A stretch of 64,000 nucleotides of DNA from Rubrivivax sp. (GCA_027484825.1 JAIXSE010000015.1:248001-312000), one strand, 5' to 3'; positions 8,987-18,632 are shown, counted from the first letter of the stretch. Notes: generated by a model not told the origin, from the sequence alone. Numbers and translations are program-made.

Positions 8987-10705
8987 TCACTCCACAAGGA
9001 GGACTTTGCGTCGCTGTGTCAGCCAGCTCTCGAGTTTGGGGCCATACACCTCTTCCACCCGTGGGCGGCGCACCTTGAAGGTCGGCGTCACGAGGCCGTT
9101 GTCCACCGTCCACGGCGTCGTCACCACGGCCAGCATGTCCAGCTGTTCATGCGGATCCAGCTTCGCATTGACCGCCGCCAGATGCGTCGCCAGCCCCGCC
9201 AGCAAGGCCTCACGCCCACCGGCCGTCGCCACCTGATTCACCGCCTCCGCCGACAGCATGGCAATGCCCACCGGCTGCGACAGGCCCGCGCCCGCCACCG
9301 CCACCGCCTCCAGCAGCGGATGCGCGCCCAGCCGGTCCTCGATCGGCGCCGGCGACACGTATTTGCCCTTGCTCGTCTTGAACAGATCCTTCACCCGGCC
9401 AGTGATCCGCACACAGCCCGACACCGATCCCTTGGTGAGGATGTCCGCCTTGTCCCCCGTGTGCAGCCAGCCGTCCGGCGTGATGGTCTCGGCGGTCAGC
9501 TCCGGCTGCTTGTAGTAGCCCATCATCAGCGCCGGACTCTTCATCTGCAGCTCGCCGGTGATCGGGTCCAGACGGGTCTGCACCCCGTCATAAGCCGGCC
9601 CGACCGTGCCGGTCTGGTCCTGCCCCGGCGTTGTGATGTGGGACACCGCCAGGTTCTCGGTCATCCCGTAGCCCTCGTTGATCGGCAGCCCCAGCGAGCG
9701 ATACCAGCGCAGCAAGGCCACCGGCATCGGCGCGGCACCACCGGCCGCCAGCCGGCACTGGTCCAGGCCCAGCGCAGTCAGCACCTTGCGGCGCACGAAC
9801 TTGCCCACCAGCGGCAGCTTGAGCAGCAGCTCCAGCTTGCCCTGCGGCAGCCGCGCCCACACGCCGAGCTGGAACTTGGTCCACAGCCGCGGCACGGAGA
9901 AAAAGACGGTCGGCCGCGCCCGCTTGAGATCAGCCGCAAAGGTGTCCAGGCTCTCCGCGAAGTACAGGGTCAGCCCCGTGCGCAGCCAGCCATGCTCCAC
10001 CAGCACCCGCTCCACCACATGGGCCAGGGGCAGGTAGGACAGCATCCGGTCTTCGCTGTTCAGGTTGACCCGGCGCAGGCCCGAATGGATGGCCCAGGCA
10101 AAGCTGCCGAAGCTGTGCATCACGCCCTTGGGCTGTCCGGTGGTGCCCGAGGTGTAGATGATGGTGCAGAGCTCGTCCGCGCCGCGGCTGGGGCGGCCCC
10201 GCAGCGGGTCGGTGTCCCAGCAGATGGCGTCCCAGGTGTCGTAGTCGTCCTGGGCCTGCTCCGGCGAGACCGGATAGCTGATGCAGGGCAGTCCCGCCGG
10301 CACGCCGGGTTTCATGGTCTCCCAGCCGTCCAGCTTGCCCACGAACAGCAGGCGCGCCTCGCTATGGGTGAGGATTTGATGGACGCTGTCGGCGGTCAGG
10401 GTCGGGTAGAGGGGCACCGACACATAGCCGGCCATCCAGATGGCCAGGTCGGTCATCAGCCACCAGGCGCAGTTCTTGGACAGGATGGCGATGCGGCTGC
10501 CCGGCGGCCAGCCTTGCTCCAGACCCAGCGTCTTGAGATGGGCCGCCATGCGGCGGGTCTGATCGGCCACTTCGCGCCAGGTGAAGTCCTTGATCTGGCC
10601 GCCGTCCATCGGCTGGCGCAGGGTCAGGCGGTCCGGCGCCTCATCCTCCCAGTGATAGAGGCGCTGCAGGGCCAGGGCATCAGACGACAGACGCGGAACG
10701 GACAT
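8987..10705 (-). CDS. AMP-dependent long-chain fatty-acid-CoA synthetase
   Basis: This 572-aa adenylate-forming ligase has the P-loop-like motif TIIYTSGTTGQPKGV, the A5-type GYGMTE segment, the WLHTGDKAD motif and a FKTSKGKYVSP segment in the C-terminal lid. It activates a fatty or aromatic acid with ATP and transfers it to CoA; the FACS/LC-FACS type is likely from its length and the WLHTGD...GRVKDLFKTSKGKY order. The ATG at 10705 is preceded by a near-perfect AGGAGG, so it is preferred to the TTG one codon earlier. It is transcribed alone; a three-hairpin repeat sits in its leader. Confidence 0.87.
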   Translation of the reverse strand: MSVPRLSSDALALQRLYHWEDEAPDRLTLRQPMDGGQIKDFTWREVADQTRRMAAHLKTLGLEQGWPPGSRIAILSKNCAWWLMTDLAIWMAGYVSVPLYPTLTADSVHQILTHSEARLLFVGKLDGWETMKPGVPAGLPCISYPVSPEQAQDDYDTWDAICWDTDPLRGRPSRGADELCTIIYTSGTTGQPKGVMHSFGSFAWAIHSGLRRVNLNSEDRMLSYLPLAHVVERVLVEHGWLRTGLTLYFAESLDTFAADLKRARPTVFFSVPRLWTKFQLGVWARLPQGKLELLLKLPLVGKFVRRKVLTALGLDQCRLAAGGAAPMPVALLRWYRSLGLPINEGYGMTENLAVSHITTPGQDQTGTVGPAYDGVQTRLDPITGELQMKSPALMMGYYKQPELTAETITPDGWLHTGDKADILTKGSVSGCVRITGRVKDLFKTSKGKYVSPAPIEDRLGAHPLLEAVAVAGAGLSQPVGIAMLSAEAVNQVATAGGREALLAGLATHLAAVNAKLDPHEQLDMLAVVTTPWTVDNGLVTPTFKVRRPRVEEVYGPKLESWLTQRRKVLLVE

Positions 10706-10721
10706 CAAACCTCCTCAATAG

Positions 10722-10870
10722 GGGCCACCCAGTCGCTTCGCGCCTGCCCCCGAGGGGCGCCACCCGGCGACCTGGCAGCGCCAGTTCCGCGGGTGTGCCT
10801 GGGTCGCGCGATCACGCCCGAGCCGAGGCAGGGTCGGCCCCCGGTCGCTGCGCGCCTGCTCCCGTTCGGC
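10722..10870 (-). repeat. Three-hairpin intergenic repeat plus a decayed second copy
   Basis: 10722-10803 is a diverged copy in minus orientation; its loops differ (CTGGC-GCT-GCCAG; GTCGC-CGG-GTGGC; GCCCC-TCG-GGGGC). 10836-10870 (GGTCGCTGCGCGCCTGCTCC and following) looks like a decayed further copy. Confidence 0.7.
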
Positions 10871-11131
10871 GCGTCCCGGGTCTCGGGGCGGCCTTTGGCC
10901 GGGACAGGCTGGAGCGGGCCCCGGGGTCAAGCAGGTGCGGCCGGTGATCCGGTGAGATCGGTCCGGCGTGGCGCGGAAGGACAACACCAGGGCTCGGCAG
11001 CAGTGCCGAATGAGTGGCCTTGGTTGTAAGTGGGCGCCTCAAGGACGCCCTTGCCGCAAGACTACGACGCGACGCCTGTCTGACGCCCGATGCTGGGCGG
11101 GCAGACCGTGAAGAAGTGGACCGGCAGGCCC
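10871..11131. other. Intergenic region with no gene recognised
   Basis: GC-rich spacer between the synthetase promoter side and the 3' end of trpS. No reading frame with a family signature was seen. It should hold the synthetase promoter on the minus strand. Confidence 0.4.
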
Positions 11132-11159
11132 GGTCTGCGGTCTGCGGTCTGCGGTCTGC
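11132..11159. repeat. Heptanucleotide tandem repeat (GGTCTGC)x4
   Basis: Four perfect GGTCTGC units end 2 bp before the trpS stop codon on the minus-strand side. Confidence 0.9.
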
Positions 11160-11161
11160 GA

Positions 11162-12499
11162 TCAGCCGCCGGACTTGGCGGCCACCTTCTCCGCGGCGGC
11201 CTGAGCCTCTGCGGCGACCAAGGCCTCCAGGGCGGCGAGCAGCGCGGCTTCATCGCCTTCACGCACCACCGGGGCATCGGCCAGGGCGGCCTGTCCTTCG
11301 CGCTTGAGGCGGGCGACCCACTGGCCGGCGTCCTTGCCCTGGGCCAGGCCCAGGCTCTGGAGCAGCAGCGTGCCGTCGGCGGCCAGCAGCTTGAAGTAGA
11401 ACTGGCCGTCGGCTTCGCGATATTGCTTGAAGGTGGGCACCTGCGCCTTGGCCTTGGGGGTCACGGCACTGGTGGCGGACAGCACCTGAAAACGCCGCAG
11501 GCCGACGGCTTCCCGGCAGCGTTGCAGCAGCGGGCCGGCGATGGCGCGTGCCTTGGCGGCGCCTTCCATCAGGATGGCTTCGATCTGCTCCGGATGGGCC
11601 ATCAGCTCGTCATAACGGGCGCGCATCGGGCCGATTTCGGCGTCGATGACATCGAACAGCTGCTGCTTGGCCTCACCCCAGGACAGGCCGCCGTGCAGTG
11701 CATCGCGGAAGGCCTGGCGCTGGGCCGGGGTGGCGAAGGCGTCGTAGATCTGGACCAGGTGCGAGCCTTCGGTTTCCTTGGGTTCGCCGGGCAGGCGCGA
11801 GTCGGTCACGATGCGGGCGATGGCCTCGCGCAGGGCTTTGGCGCCGCCTTCGAAGAGCGGAATGACGTTGTCATAGCTCTTGGACATCTTGCGGCCATCC
11901 AGGCCGGGCAGCAGCTCCATCTCCTGGTCGATGCTGGCCTCGGGCAGCACGAAGAAATCCTCGCCTTTGCCGAAGGTGTGGTTGAAGCGCTGGGCCACGT
12001 CGCGAGCCATCTCGATGTGCTGCGCCTGGTCCTTGCCGACGGGCACGCGGTGGGCGTTGAACATCAGGATGTCGGCGGCCATCAGGATGGGGTAGCTGTA
12101 CAGCCCCATGGTGATGCCGGCATCCGGATCTTCGCCGGCGGCCACATTGGCGTCGACCGAGGCCTTGTAGGCGTGGGCGCGATTCATCTGTCCCTTGGAC
12201 GTCACGCAGGTGAGCAGCCAGGTCAGTTCCGGGATCTCGGGGATATCGCTCTGGCGGTAGAACGTGACGCGACGGGTATCGAGGCCGGCGGCGAGCCAGG
12301 TGGCGGCGATCTGAAGGCGGGAGGCCTCGATGCGGTCGGGCTCATCGCACTTGATCAGCGCGTGATAGTCCGCCATGAAGAAGAAGCTTTCGGCGCCCGG
12401 TTCCCGGCTCGCCGCAATGGCGCGGCGCACGGCGCCGACGTAATTGCCGAGATGCAGGGTACCGGTGGTGGTGATGCCGGTCAGGACACGCACAGTCAT
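11162..12499 (-). CDS. trpS: Tryptophanyl-tRNA synthetase
   Basis: A class I aminoacyl-tRNA synthetase charging tRNA-Trp. The HIGH-equivalent is [10 protein letters not shown] near residue 15 and the KMSKS loop is [10 protein letters not shown]. The start [13 protein letters not shown] at 12499 matches the family; the in-frame extension to 12574 is rejected. At 445 aa it is about 110 residues longer than E. coli TrpS, with an extra C-terminal part that ends in an alanine-rich helix ([20 protein letters not shown]). Long forms are common in this order. It is followed by the GGTCTGC repeat and preceded by three hairpin repeats. Confidence 0.94.
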   Translation of the reverse strand: MTVRVLTGITTTGTLHLGNYVGAVRRAIAASREPGAESFFFMADYHALIKCDEPDRIEASRLQIAATWLAAGLDTRRVTFYRQSDIPEIPELTWLLTCVTSKGQMNRAHAYKASVDANVAAGEDPDAGITMGLYSYPILMAADILMFNAHRVPVGKDQAQHIEMARDVAQRFNHTFGKGEDFFVLPEASIDQEMELLPGLDGRKMSKSYDNVIPLFEGGAKALREAIARIVTDSRLPGEPKETEGSHLVQIYDAFATPAQRQAFRDALHGGLSWGEAKQQLFDVIDAEIGPMRARYDELMAHPEQIEAILMEGAAKARAIAGPLLQRCREAVGLRRFQVLSATSAVTPKAKAQVPTFKQYREADGQFYFKLLAADGTLLLQSLGLAQGKDAGQWVARLKREGQAALADAPVVREGDEAALLAALEALVAAEAQAAAEKVAAKSGG

Positions 12500-12569
12500 G
12501 GGGGCCTTCGTCGAAAGTGATCGCAGAGAGTCCCCGATTCTCCCCCACCCCGCACCCCCGCCGCCACCC

Positions 12570-12828
12570 ACCAAGCCACGCCCGCGGAACTGGCTTCGCC
12601 AGGCCGCTGGGCGGCGCCCCTTGGGGGCAGGAGCACAGCGACTGGGGGGCCCATCATCCAGCCACGCCCGCGGATCTGGCTCCGCCAGGCCGCCAGGCGG
12701 CGCCCCTCGGGGGCAGGAGCGCAGCGACTGGGGGGCCCATCACCAAGCCACGCCCGCGGAACTGGCTTTGCCAGGCCGCTGGGCGGCGCCCCTCGGGGGC
12801 AGGAGCGAAGCGACTGGGGGGCCCTTCT
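12570..12828 (+). repeat. Three tandem three-hairpin intergenic repeats
   Basis: Three ~86-bp copies begin near 12572, 12658 and 12744. All share the three 5-bp stems. The first loop reads TTC, TCC and TTT in turn. In the middle copy the second hairpin is GCCGC-CAG-GCGGC instead of GCCGC-TGG-GCGGC, keeping the stem. Each ends AGCGACTGGGGGGCCC. They fill the space between the trpS start and the 3' end of psd. Confidence 0.92.
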
Positions 12829-13684
12829 ACCCCTGCGGGCCAGCGCACATGACCTGTCCCAATTGGACCGGTCCGCCGGGGAGCCAAGACGGATTGAAGG
12901 TCAGCGGCTGCTGCTTCGGGAACAGCATCACCACCGTCGAGCCCAGCAGGAACCGCCCCATCTCCTGCCCCTGCTTGTAGCTGAAGCGCTCATCCTCGTA
13001 ATGCCAGGTGCGGATCCGCCCCGGCCGCGGCGGGTTCACCACGCCATGCCAGACCGTCGCCATCGACCCCACGATCGTCGCGCCCACCAGCACCATGATC
13101 CAGGGCCCCTGCGGCCCCTCGAAGACACACACCACCCGCTCGTTGCGCGCAAACAGCCCCGGCACCCCGCGCGCCGTCGTCGGATTGACCGAGAACAGCT
13201 CGCCCGGCACATGGATCATCCGCACCAGACGCCCATCGCAAGGCATGTGGATGCGGTGATAGTCCCGCGGGCTGAGGTAGATGGTGGCGAAATGCCCGTC
13301 CCGGAACTGTGCCGCCAGCTGCTGGTCACCGCCCACCAGCGCCGTCACCGAATAGGTGTGCCCCTTGGCCTGGATGATCTGCTCCGCATGCACCGGGCCG
13401 AACTGGCTGATGGCGCCATCCACCGGGCAGATCAGCGGCGCCTGCGCCAGCGGCCGTGCGCCGGGCTTCAAGGCCCGGGTGAAGAATTCATTGAAAGTGG
13501 CGTACGCCGCCGGATCGGGTTCCGCGGCTTCGCTCATGTTGACGCCGTACCGATCGATGAAGCGGCGGATCACCCAGGTGGTGAAGCCCCCCAGCTCCGC
13601 CCCCGCCAGCCGGCCGGCCATTCGGGTGAGCAGCAGCTTGGGCATCAGGTACTGCGGCAATACGGCGAGGCGGTCGGACACCAT
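12827..13684 (-). CDS. psd: Phosphatidylserine decarboxylase proenzyme
   Basis: This 285-aa enzyme decarboxylates phosphatidylserine to phosphatidylethanolamine at the inner membrane. The self-cleavage motif LGST is at about residues 247-250; the serine becomes the pyruvoyl group of the alpha subunit. FNEFFTRALKPGARP, PVDG and the YLSPRDYHRIHMP segment carrying the conserved histidines are present. Length matches the proteobacterial type I enzyme. It may be co-transcribed with trpS, but the ~330-bp repeat-filled gap makes this uncertain. Confidence 0.94.
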   Translation of the reverse strand: MVSDRLAVLPQYLMPKLLLTRMAGRLAGAELGGFTTWVIRRFIDRYGVNMSEAAEPDPAAYATFNEFFTRALKPGARPLAQAPLICPVDGAISQFGPVHAEQIIQAKGHTYSVTALVGGDQQLAAQFRDGHFATIYLSPRDYHRIHMPCDGRLVRMIHVPGELFSVNPTTARGVPGLFARNERVVCVFEGPQGPWIMVLVGATIVGSMATVWHGVVNPPRPGRIRTWHYEDERFSYKQGQEMGRFLLGSTVVMLFPKQQPLTFNPSWLPGGPVQLGQVMCAGPQG

Positions 13685-13936
13685 GGGCTTTCAATCGTCG
13701 AAAACGCGGGATTCTAGTGGGGGGAGGGCAAAGCGGACGCCCGAGCCGCTCCGGGGCCCTCGCGGGCATGGTTGCGCCCATGACCGCGGGAATCATTGCG
13801 CGAGTCGCAGCTGCGTCGCACGGCCACCCGCTACGATCACGGCTGGGGGCGCGGCCTGTCCGGCAAGGGTGGGCCCGCCGCCCTCGTCTTCCCCGGTCTT
13901 TCCCCGTCTTCCCAGTTAGACGCCGCCTCAAGCCCC

Positions 13937-14782
13937 ATGCCCGACGCCCCAGCCCCCGGCTCTGCCGACCACCAGCACAGCTCCTTCTACAAGTTCGTCC
14001 CGCTGGCGGACACCGCCCCGCTCGCGCAGCACCTGCGGGAGGTGTACGAGCGCCAGGGACGTCGGGTGGGCGGCAACATCCTGCTCGCGCCGGAGGGCAT
14101 CACCGGCGCCATCGGCGGCCCGGTGGACGCCCTCACCGACTTCGAGGCCGAGCTGCGCCGCCACCCCGGCTTCGCCGACCTGCACTTCAAGCGCAGTTTC
14201 TGCAGCACACGCCCCTTCACCTTGCTCAAGGTCCACGAGAAGCCCGAGCTGGTGGCCTTCGGCCTGCCCGGCGTCACCGGCCTCACCGACCGCCCCGACA
14301 CCCACGTGTCCCCCCAGGACTGGCGCGAGCTCATCCGCCGCGACGACGTGGTGGTGCTGGACAACCGCAACCACTTCGAATTCAAGCTGGGCCATTTCAG
14401 CGGAGCCGTCGACCCGCAGGTGCGCCACTTCCGCGACTTCCCCGACTACATCCAGGCCCATGCCGACACCTGGAAGCGCGAAGGCAAGACGGTGGCGATG
14501 TATTGCACCGGCGGCATCCGCTGCGAGAAGCTCTCCGGCTGGATGCAGGACCAGGGCCTGAGCGTGCGTCAGCTGGACGGCGGCATCGTCAACTACTTTG
14601 AGCAGATGCCCGACGCCGAGGCCGACTGGCTGGGCGAATGCTTTGTTTTCGACAAACGCATCGCCATCGACACGCAGCGCCGCGAAACCGCCACCACCGC
14701 CGAGCAGGTCTATGGCGACGACCCGGCCGAGGCCTGGCGGCTGGCGCGTGCGCGGCGGCTGGATCCCGGCGGCTCGTCCTGA
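13937..14782 (+). CDS. trhO: tRNA uridine(34) 5-hydroxylase, rhodanese family
   Basis: A 281-aa member of the YceA/TrhO family, which makes 5-hydroxyuridine at the tRNA wobble position. The N-terminal ferredoxin-like domain has FYKFVPL and GNILLAPEGITGAIGG. The rhodanese domain has the active loop MYCTGGIRCEKLS with Cys190 and Cys196, and VVVLDNRNHFEFKLGHF. The ATG at 13937 fits the family N-terminus; an open extension to 13796 lacks similarity. It is divergent from psd. Confidence 0.88.
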   Translation: MPDAPAPGSADHQHSSFYKFVPLADTAPLAQHLREVYERQGRRVGGNILLAPEGITGAIGGPVDALTDFEAELRRHPGFADLHFKRSFCSTRPFTLLKVHEKPELVAFGLPGVTGLTDRPDTHVSPQDWRELIRRDDVVVLDNRNHFEFKLGHFSGAVDPQVRHFRDFPDYIQAHADTWKREGKTVAMYCTGGIRCEKLSGWMQDQGLSVRQLDGGIVNYFEQMPDAEADWLGECFVFDKRIAIDTQRRETATTAEQVYGDDPAEAWRLARARRLDPGGSS

Positions 14783-14897
14783 GCGCAGGGGGCCCGGATT
14801 CGTGAGATTCAACGGCCGCATGCCCGCGACCGTGCACCGGTCTTGCGTGCTGGGTCGATAATCGTCGCCTGATTGCTCCAACCGGTTCGCGCGGCCC

Positions 14898-16199
14898 ATG
14901 TCCAACCTCATCGTCCACGGCGGCTCCCCCTTGAAGGGCCGCATCGTTCCTTCGGCCAACAAGAATGCCGTGCTGCCCATCCTGTGCGCCACGCTGCTGA
15001 CCCGGGAACCGATCCGGCTGCACGGCGTGCCGGAGATCACCGACGTCAAGAAGATCCTGGAGGTCTTCCGCCAGCTCGGCAGCAGTGTGTCGGTCGATTT
15101 CAGCACCGGCGTGCTGGACCTGCATCACCAGCACACCCATTTCGACCCGGCCAAGGACCACCTGCCCGAGGAGATGCGCAGCTCCATCATGCTGGTGCCC
15201 GGCCTGATGGCCCGCTTCGGCGCCGCCCGGATTGAGGACGACGTCAAGGGCTGCACCCTGGGCGCTCGCGAGATCGACCCGCACGTGGAAGTGTTCGAAC
15301 GCTTCGGCGCCTCGGTGGACCGCGCCACGGACGGCCTGCTGCTGAAGGTGGACGGCAAACTGCGCCACAACGACCACTGGACCGATTACGCCTCGGTCAC
15401 CACCACCGAGAACTTCGTGCTGTGCGCCGCCCTGGCCGACGGCACCTCCACCCTGATGAATGCCGCCAGCGAGCCGCATGTGCAGGAGTTCTGCCAGTTC
15501 ATGCAGATGCTGGGCGCGCGGCTGGAAGGCCTGGGCACCTCGCGCCTGACCATTCACGGTGTCGAGCAACTGGGCGGCGGCGAATTCACCTTCGCCGAAG
15601 ACTTCCACGAGATCGTCACCTTCCTGGCGCTGGGCGCCATCACCGGCGGCGACGTGCGGGTCAAGAATTCCCATCCCGAGCAGTTCCCGCTGATCGACCG
15701 CACCTTCGCCAAATTCGGCGTGCAGATCGTTCATGAGGACGGCTGGTCCCGCTCGGTGGTGAACGGCAAGCTCAAGGTGAAGGAGCCCTTCACCCGCAAC
15801 ATCCTGCAGAAGGTGGAAGCGGCCCCCTGGCCCTATCTGCCGGTGGACCTGCTGCCTATCTTCGTCGCCCTGGGCGTGAAGGCCGAAGGCAGCGTGATGT
15901 TCTGGAACAAGGTCTATGACGGCGCCATGGGCTGGACGACCGAGCTGTCCAAGTTCGGCGCCCATGCCTTCCTCTCCGACCCGCACCGCATGGTGACCTT
16001 CGGCGGCAAGCCGCTGACACCGGCCGAGGTGGAGAGCCCCTACATCATCCGCGTGGCGATTGCGCTGCTGATGGTGGCGGCCAGCATCCCCGGCAAGTCG
16101 GTGATCCACAACGCCACCCCGGTGCGTCGCGCGCATCCGCAGTTCGCCGAGAACATCACCCGGCTGGGCGCGCGCGTGGAATGGGTCGAAGGTGACTGA
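14898..16199 (+). CDS. Divergent UDP-GlcNAc enolpyruvyltransferase (MurA-family paralogue)
   Basis: A 433-aa EPT/MurA fold enzyme. Conserved catalytic features are Lys22-Asn23 (in SANKNAVLPIL), the loop cysteine Cys119 in GCTLGAREID (Cys115 in E. coli) and Asp317 in LPVDLLPIF (Asp305). The C-terminal GYERIED segment of true MurA, with its catalytic Arg, is replaced by RRAHPQFAEN, and other blocks differ strongly. The neighbours are trhO and a pseudouridine synthase, not the murA-hisG context usual in betaproteobacteria. It is probably a second enolpyruvyltransferase; the PEP-transfer chemistry is likely but the acceptor is unproven. Confidence 0.75.
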   Translation: MSNLIVHGGSPLKGRIVPSANKNAVLPILCATLLTREPIRLHGVPEITDVKKILEVFRQLGSSVSVDFSTGVLDLHHQHTHFDPAKDHLPEEMRSSIMLVPGLMARFGAARIEDDVKGCTLGAREIDPHVEVFERFGASVDRATDGLLLKVDGKLRHNDHWTDYASVTTTENFVLCAALADGTSTLMNAASEPHVQEFCQFMQMLGARLEGLGTSRLTIHGVEQLGGGEFTFAEDFHEIVTFLALGAITGGDVRVKNSHPEQFPLIDRTFAKFGVQIVHEDGWSRSVVNGKLKVKEPFTRNILQKVEAAPWPYLPVDLLPIFVALGVKAEGSVMFWNKVYDGAMGWTTELSKFGAHAFLSDPHRMVTFGGKPLTPAEVESPYIIRVAIALLMVAASIPGKSVIHNATPVRRAHPQFAENITRLGARVEWVEGD

Positions 16200-16202
16200 C
16201 GG

Positions 16203-17132
16203 GTGGCCCGTCCACCCAAGCTGACCCTGCCCCTGCGGGACGGCGTGGCCGCCTCGGCGCTGGCCTGCCCGCCAGGGCCCTGGCCGCTGGTGCTGGACTT
16301 CCTGGCCGAGCGGCTGCCGCTGGTCACGCGTCAGGACTGGTCCGAACGCATGGGCCGCGGCGACGTGCTGGACGACCAGGGCCAGCCGCTGCCGCCCGAC
16401 ACCCCGCTGGCCCGCTGCCAGGGTCGCCGGCTCTATTACTGGCGCTGGCTGCCCAGCGAGCCGCAGGTGCCCGGTGAGGTGCGCATCCTCCATCAGGACG
16501 ACCACCTGCTGGTGGCCGACAAGCCGCACTTCCTGCCGGTGACACCCAAGGGGCGCTATGTCCAGCAGACCCTCTTGACGCGGCTGCGCCGCATGACCGG
16601 GCTGGCGGACCTGAGCCCGCTGCACCGGCTGGACCGGGAAACCGCAGGACTGGTGCTGCTGTCCGTGCAACCGCTGCACCGGGACGCCTACCAGCGCCTC
16701 TTCCGCGACCGCTGTGTCAGCAAGGTGTATGAGGCGATTGCGCCGGATGCGGACCGCGCGACAGTCCCGCTGAGCTTCCCGCTTCAACTGGCCACTCGTC
16801 TGCAGGAGCATCCGGTGGACTTCATGCAGATGCAGACCGTGCAGGGCGAACCCAATGCCTTCACCGAGGTCGAGCAGCTGGAGCGCCTGCCGGGCGGCTG
16901 GGCGCGTTATGCGCTGCGTCCCAGCACCGGCGCCAAGCACCAGTTGCGGGCGCAGATGGCGCATCTGGGCTTGCCCCTGAAGGGGGACCGCATCTATCCG
17001 GTGCTGCAGCCGGTGGAGTCGGTGCCGGACTTCTCGGATCCGCTGCAACTGCTGGCCCGCGAGATCGCCTTCACCGACCCGGTCACCGGGCAGCAACGCC
17101 ACTTTCAGACAGGCATGCGACTCGACGCCTGA
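16203..17132 (+). CDS. RluA-family pseudouridine synthase
   Basis: A 309-aa RNA pseudouridine synthase. The catalytic motif is HRLDRETAG with the active Asp in RLD, and the C-terminal RPSTGAKHQLRAQMAHLGLPLKGD follows the family's xTGRxHQIR element. There is no N-terminal S4 domain. It begins with GTG 3 bp after the murA-like stop, so the two are translationally coupled. The target (rRNA or tRNA) cannot be assigned; the divergent N-terminus resembles the RluA-like proteins often annotated as ribosomal large subunit synthase. Confidence 0.86.
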   Translation: MARPPKLTLPLRDGVAASALACPPGPWPLVLDFLAERLPLVTRQDWSERMGRGDVLDDQGQPLPPDTPLARCQGRRLYYWRWLPSEPQVPGEVRILHQDDHLLVADKPHFLPVTPKGRYVQQTLLTRLRRMTGLADLSPLHRLDRETAGLVLLSVQPLHRDAYQRLFRDRCVSKVYEAIAPDADRATVPLSFPLQLATRLQEHPVDFMQMQTVQGEPNAFTEVEQLERLPGGWARYALRPSTGAKHQLRAQMAHLGLPLKGDRIYPVLQPVESVPDFSDPLQLLAREIAFTDPVTGQQRHFQTGMRLDA

Positions 17133-17237
17133 TCCGTCCGGATCTCCTCAAGCCAGGGACACCGGGTGCGCGTTTCCCCGGTAAGTGGGCGATGTTCGCC
17201 CATGCACAATGGTTCGAGATCCTTGCGGCGGAGTTCC

Positions 17238-18539
17238 ATGACCCCAAAGGCCATTCGCATCTCGGTCGGCGCACGCACGCTGCTGGCGTTGTTCGTGCTG
17301 GGACTGCTGCTGTCAGCAGTGTCTGCCGGCTGGGAAGTGCGGGAGGACGTGAAGCGACGCAGCCAGCAATTGGTGCGGGACCTGGACGCCATCCCGCTGA
17401 TCTATGCCTCGCCGCTGCTGCAGAGCCAGGGGCAGTCGCATGAAACCATGCAGGCGCTGCTCACCACCATCTTGCGCCAGCACGAGCTGCGCAGCATCGA
17501 GCTGCTCACCCGCACCGGCGAGCAGATCCGTGCTGAATCGGAGGAAGGCGGCGAACCCGGCCCGAGCGCTGAATTCGCGTTGAGTGGGGGTGGCGGTGCT
17601 TTGAAGGTCCAGGCCCAGCGCCTGTCCATGCTTCAGATGCTGCAACACGACGCGTTGCTGCGCAGCGCCCTGGGACATCTGGTGTTCGTGGTGCTGCTGG
17701 GCTTGCTCGCGGCCGTGCTGCTGGACCGCTGGCTGCTGCGCCAGCTGCGTCGCCTCTCCGATGAAGCGAATCGCTTTGAAGCCACGATGCCGCCGCAGTC
17801 CCTGTCCTGGCTGGAGCCGGAAGACCATGGGCCGCATGAGGTGCTGCAGCTCGAGCGCGCCTTTGCCCATGTGCATAGCACCCTGGGCGGCGAGCTGCAG
17901 CGCGAGCAGACGCGGGGACGGCAGCTGCGGGACGAGATCCTGCGCCAGCATCAGCGGCTGGCGGAGGTGGAGCGCTCGCTGGAGGCCAAGCGCCGGGAAT
18001 TGGCGGCGCTGGAGCGGCACGACCCGCTGACCGGCGCCTGCAATCGCCGCGAACTCGAGGTGGCCTTGAGACGCGAATTCAAACGGGTGCAGCGGGACCA
18101 GGGTCGGCTCGCGCTGGCGGTGCTGGATGTGGACAACCTCAAGCCCTACAACGACCGGCACGGCCGTGAGGCCGGAGACGCTTTGCTCAAGCGCCTGGCC
18201 GAGCTGCTGACGGAGCAGTTCCAGCGCGATACCGATGTGGTGGCGCGGCTGGGCGGCGAAGAGTTTGTGGTCTTGATGCCGGGGCTGGATATACGCGCGG
18301 CGCAGGAGCGCATGGAAACGGTGCGGGACGCCCTGCGCACCCTGGCCCTGCCGCATGGGGCCCAGCCCGCTGGCAACGGCCGCGCCGCGCATGAGGACTG
18401 GGTGACGGTGAGCATCGGCCTGGCCGCCTATCAGCCGGGGCGGCCCTATCTGAGCAGCCAGTCGATGCTGCAGGCGGCGGATGAGGCGCTGTACCTGGCC
18501 AAGCACACGGGGCGAGACCGGATCTGTCTGGCGTCTTGA
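17238..18539 (+). CDS. Membrane-anchored diguanylate cyclase
   Basis: A 433-aa protein: membrane helix at ~10-32, a ~110-residue periplasmic sensor, second membrane helix (LGHLVFVVLLGLLAAVLL), HAMP-like linker and coiled coil, then a GGDEF domain. The active site is GGEEF at 339-343 and RDTD forms an intact I-site; the metal-binding motif reads DVDNLK. It should synthesise c-di-GMP in response to an unknown periplasmic signal. The ATG at 17238 comes right before a basic segment and the first helix. An open frame back to 17166 lacks such features. Confidence 0.87.
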   Translation: MTPKAIRISVGARTLLALFVLGLLLSAVSAGWEVREDVKRRSQQLVRDLDAIPLIYASPLLQSQGQSHETMQALLTTILRQHELRSIELLTRTGEQIRAESEEGGEPGPSAEFALSGGGGALKVQAQRLSMLQMLQHDALLRSALGHLVFVVLLGLLAAVLLDRWLLRQLRRLSDEANRFEATMPPQSLSWLEPEDHGPHEVLQLERAFAHVHSTLGGELQREQTRGRQLRDEILRQHQRLAEVERSLEAKRRELAALERHDPLTGACNRRELEVALRREFKRVQRDQGRLALAVLDVDNLKPYNDRHGREAGDALLKRLAELLTEQFQRDTDVVARLGGEEFVVLMPGLDIRAAQERMETVRDALRTLALPHGAQPAGNGRAAHEDWVTVSIGLAAYQPGRPYLSSQSMLQAADEALYLAKHTGRDRICLAS

Positions 18540-18632
18540 GCCGGGGCGCAGCGCCCCCTGCACGGTGCAGGGTTGAGGGCGCGAAAGTCGCGAAGGGCGC
18601 GGCGAAGGGCACCGATGTCCCAGCCCGCCGCT

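Noticed and set aside
14589-17102. An 837-codon minus-strand frame under the MurA-like and RluA-like genes
   Set aside because: Same shadow composition and no recognisable motif.
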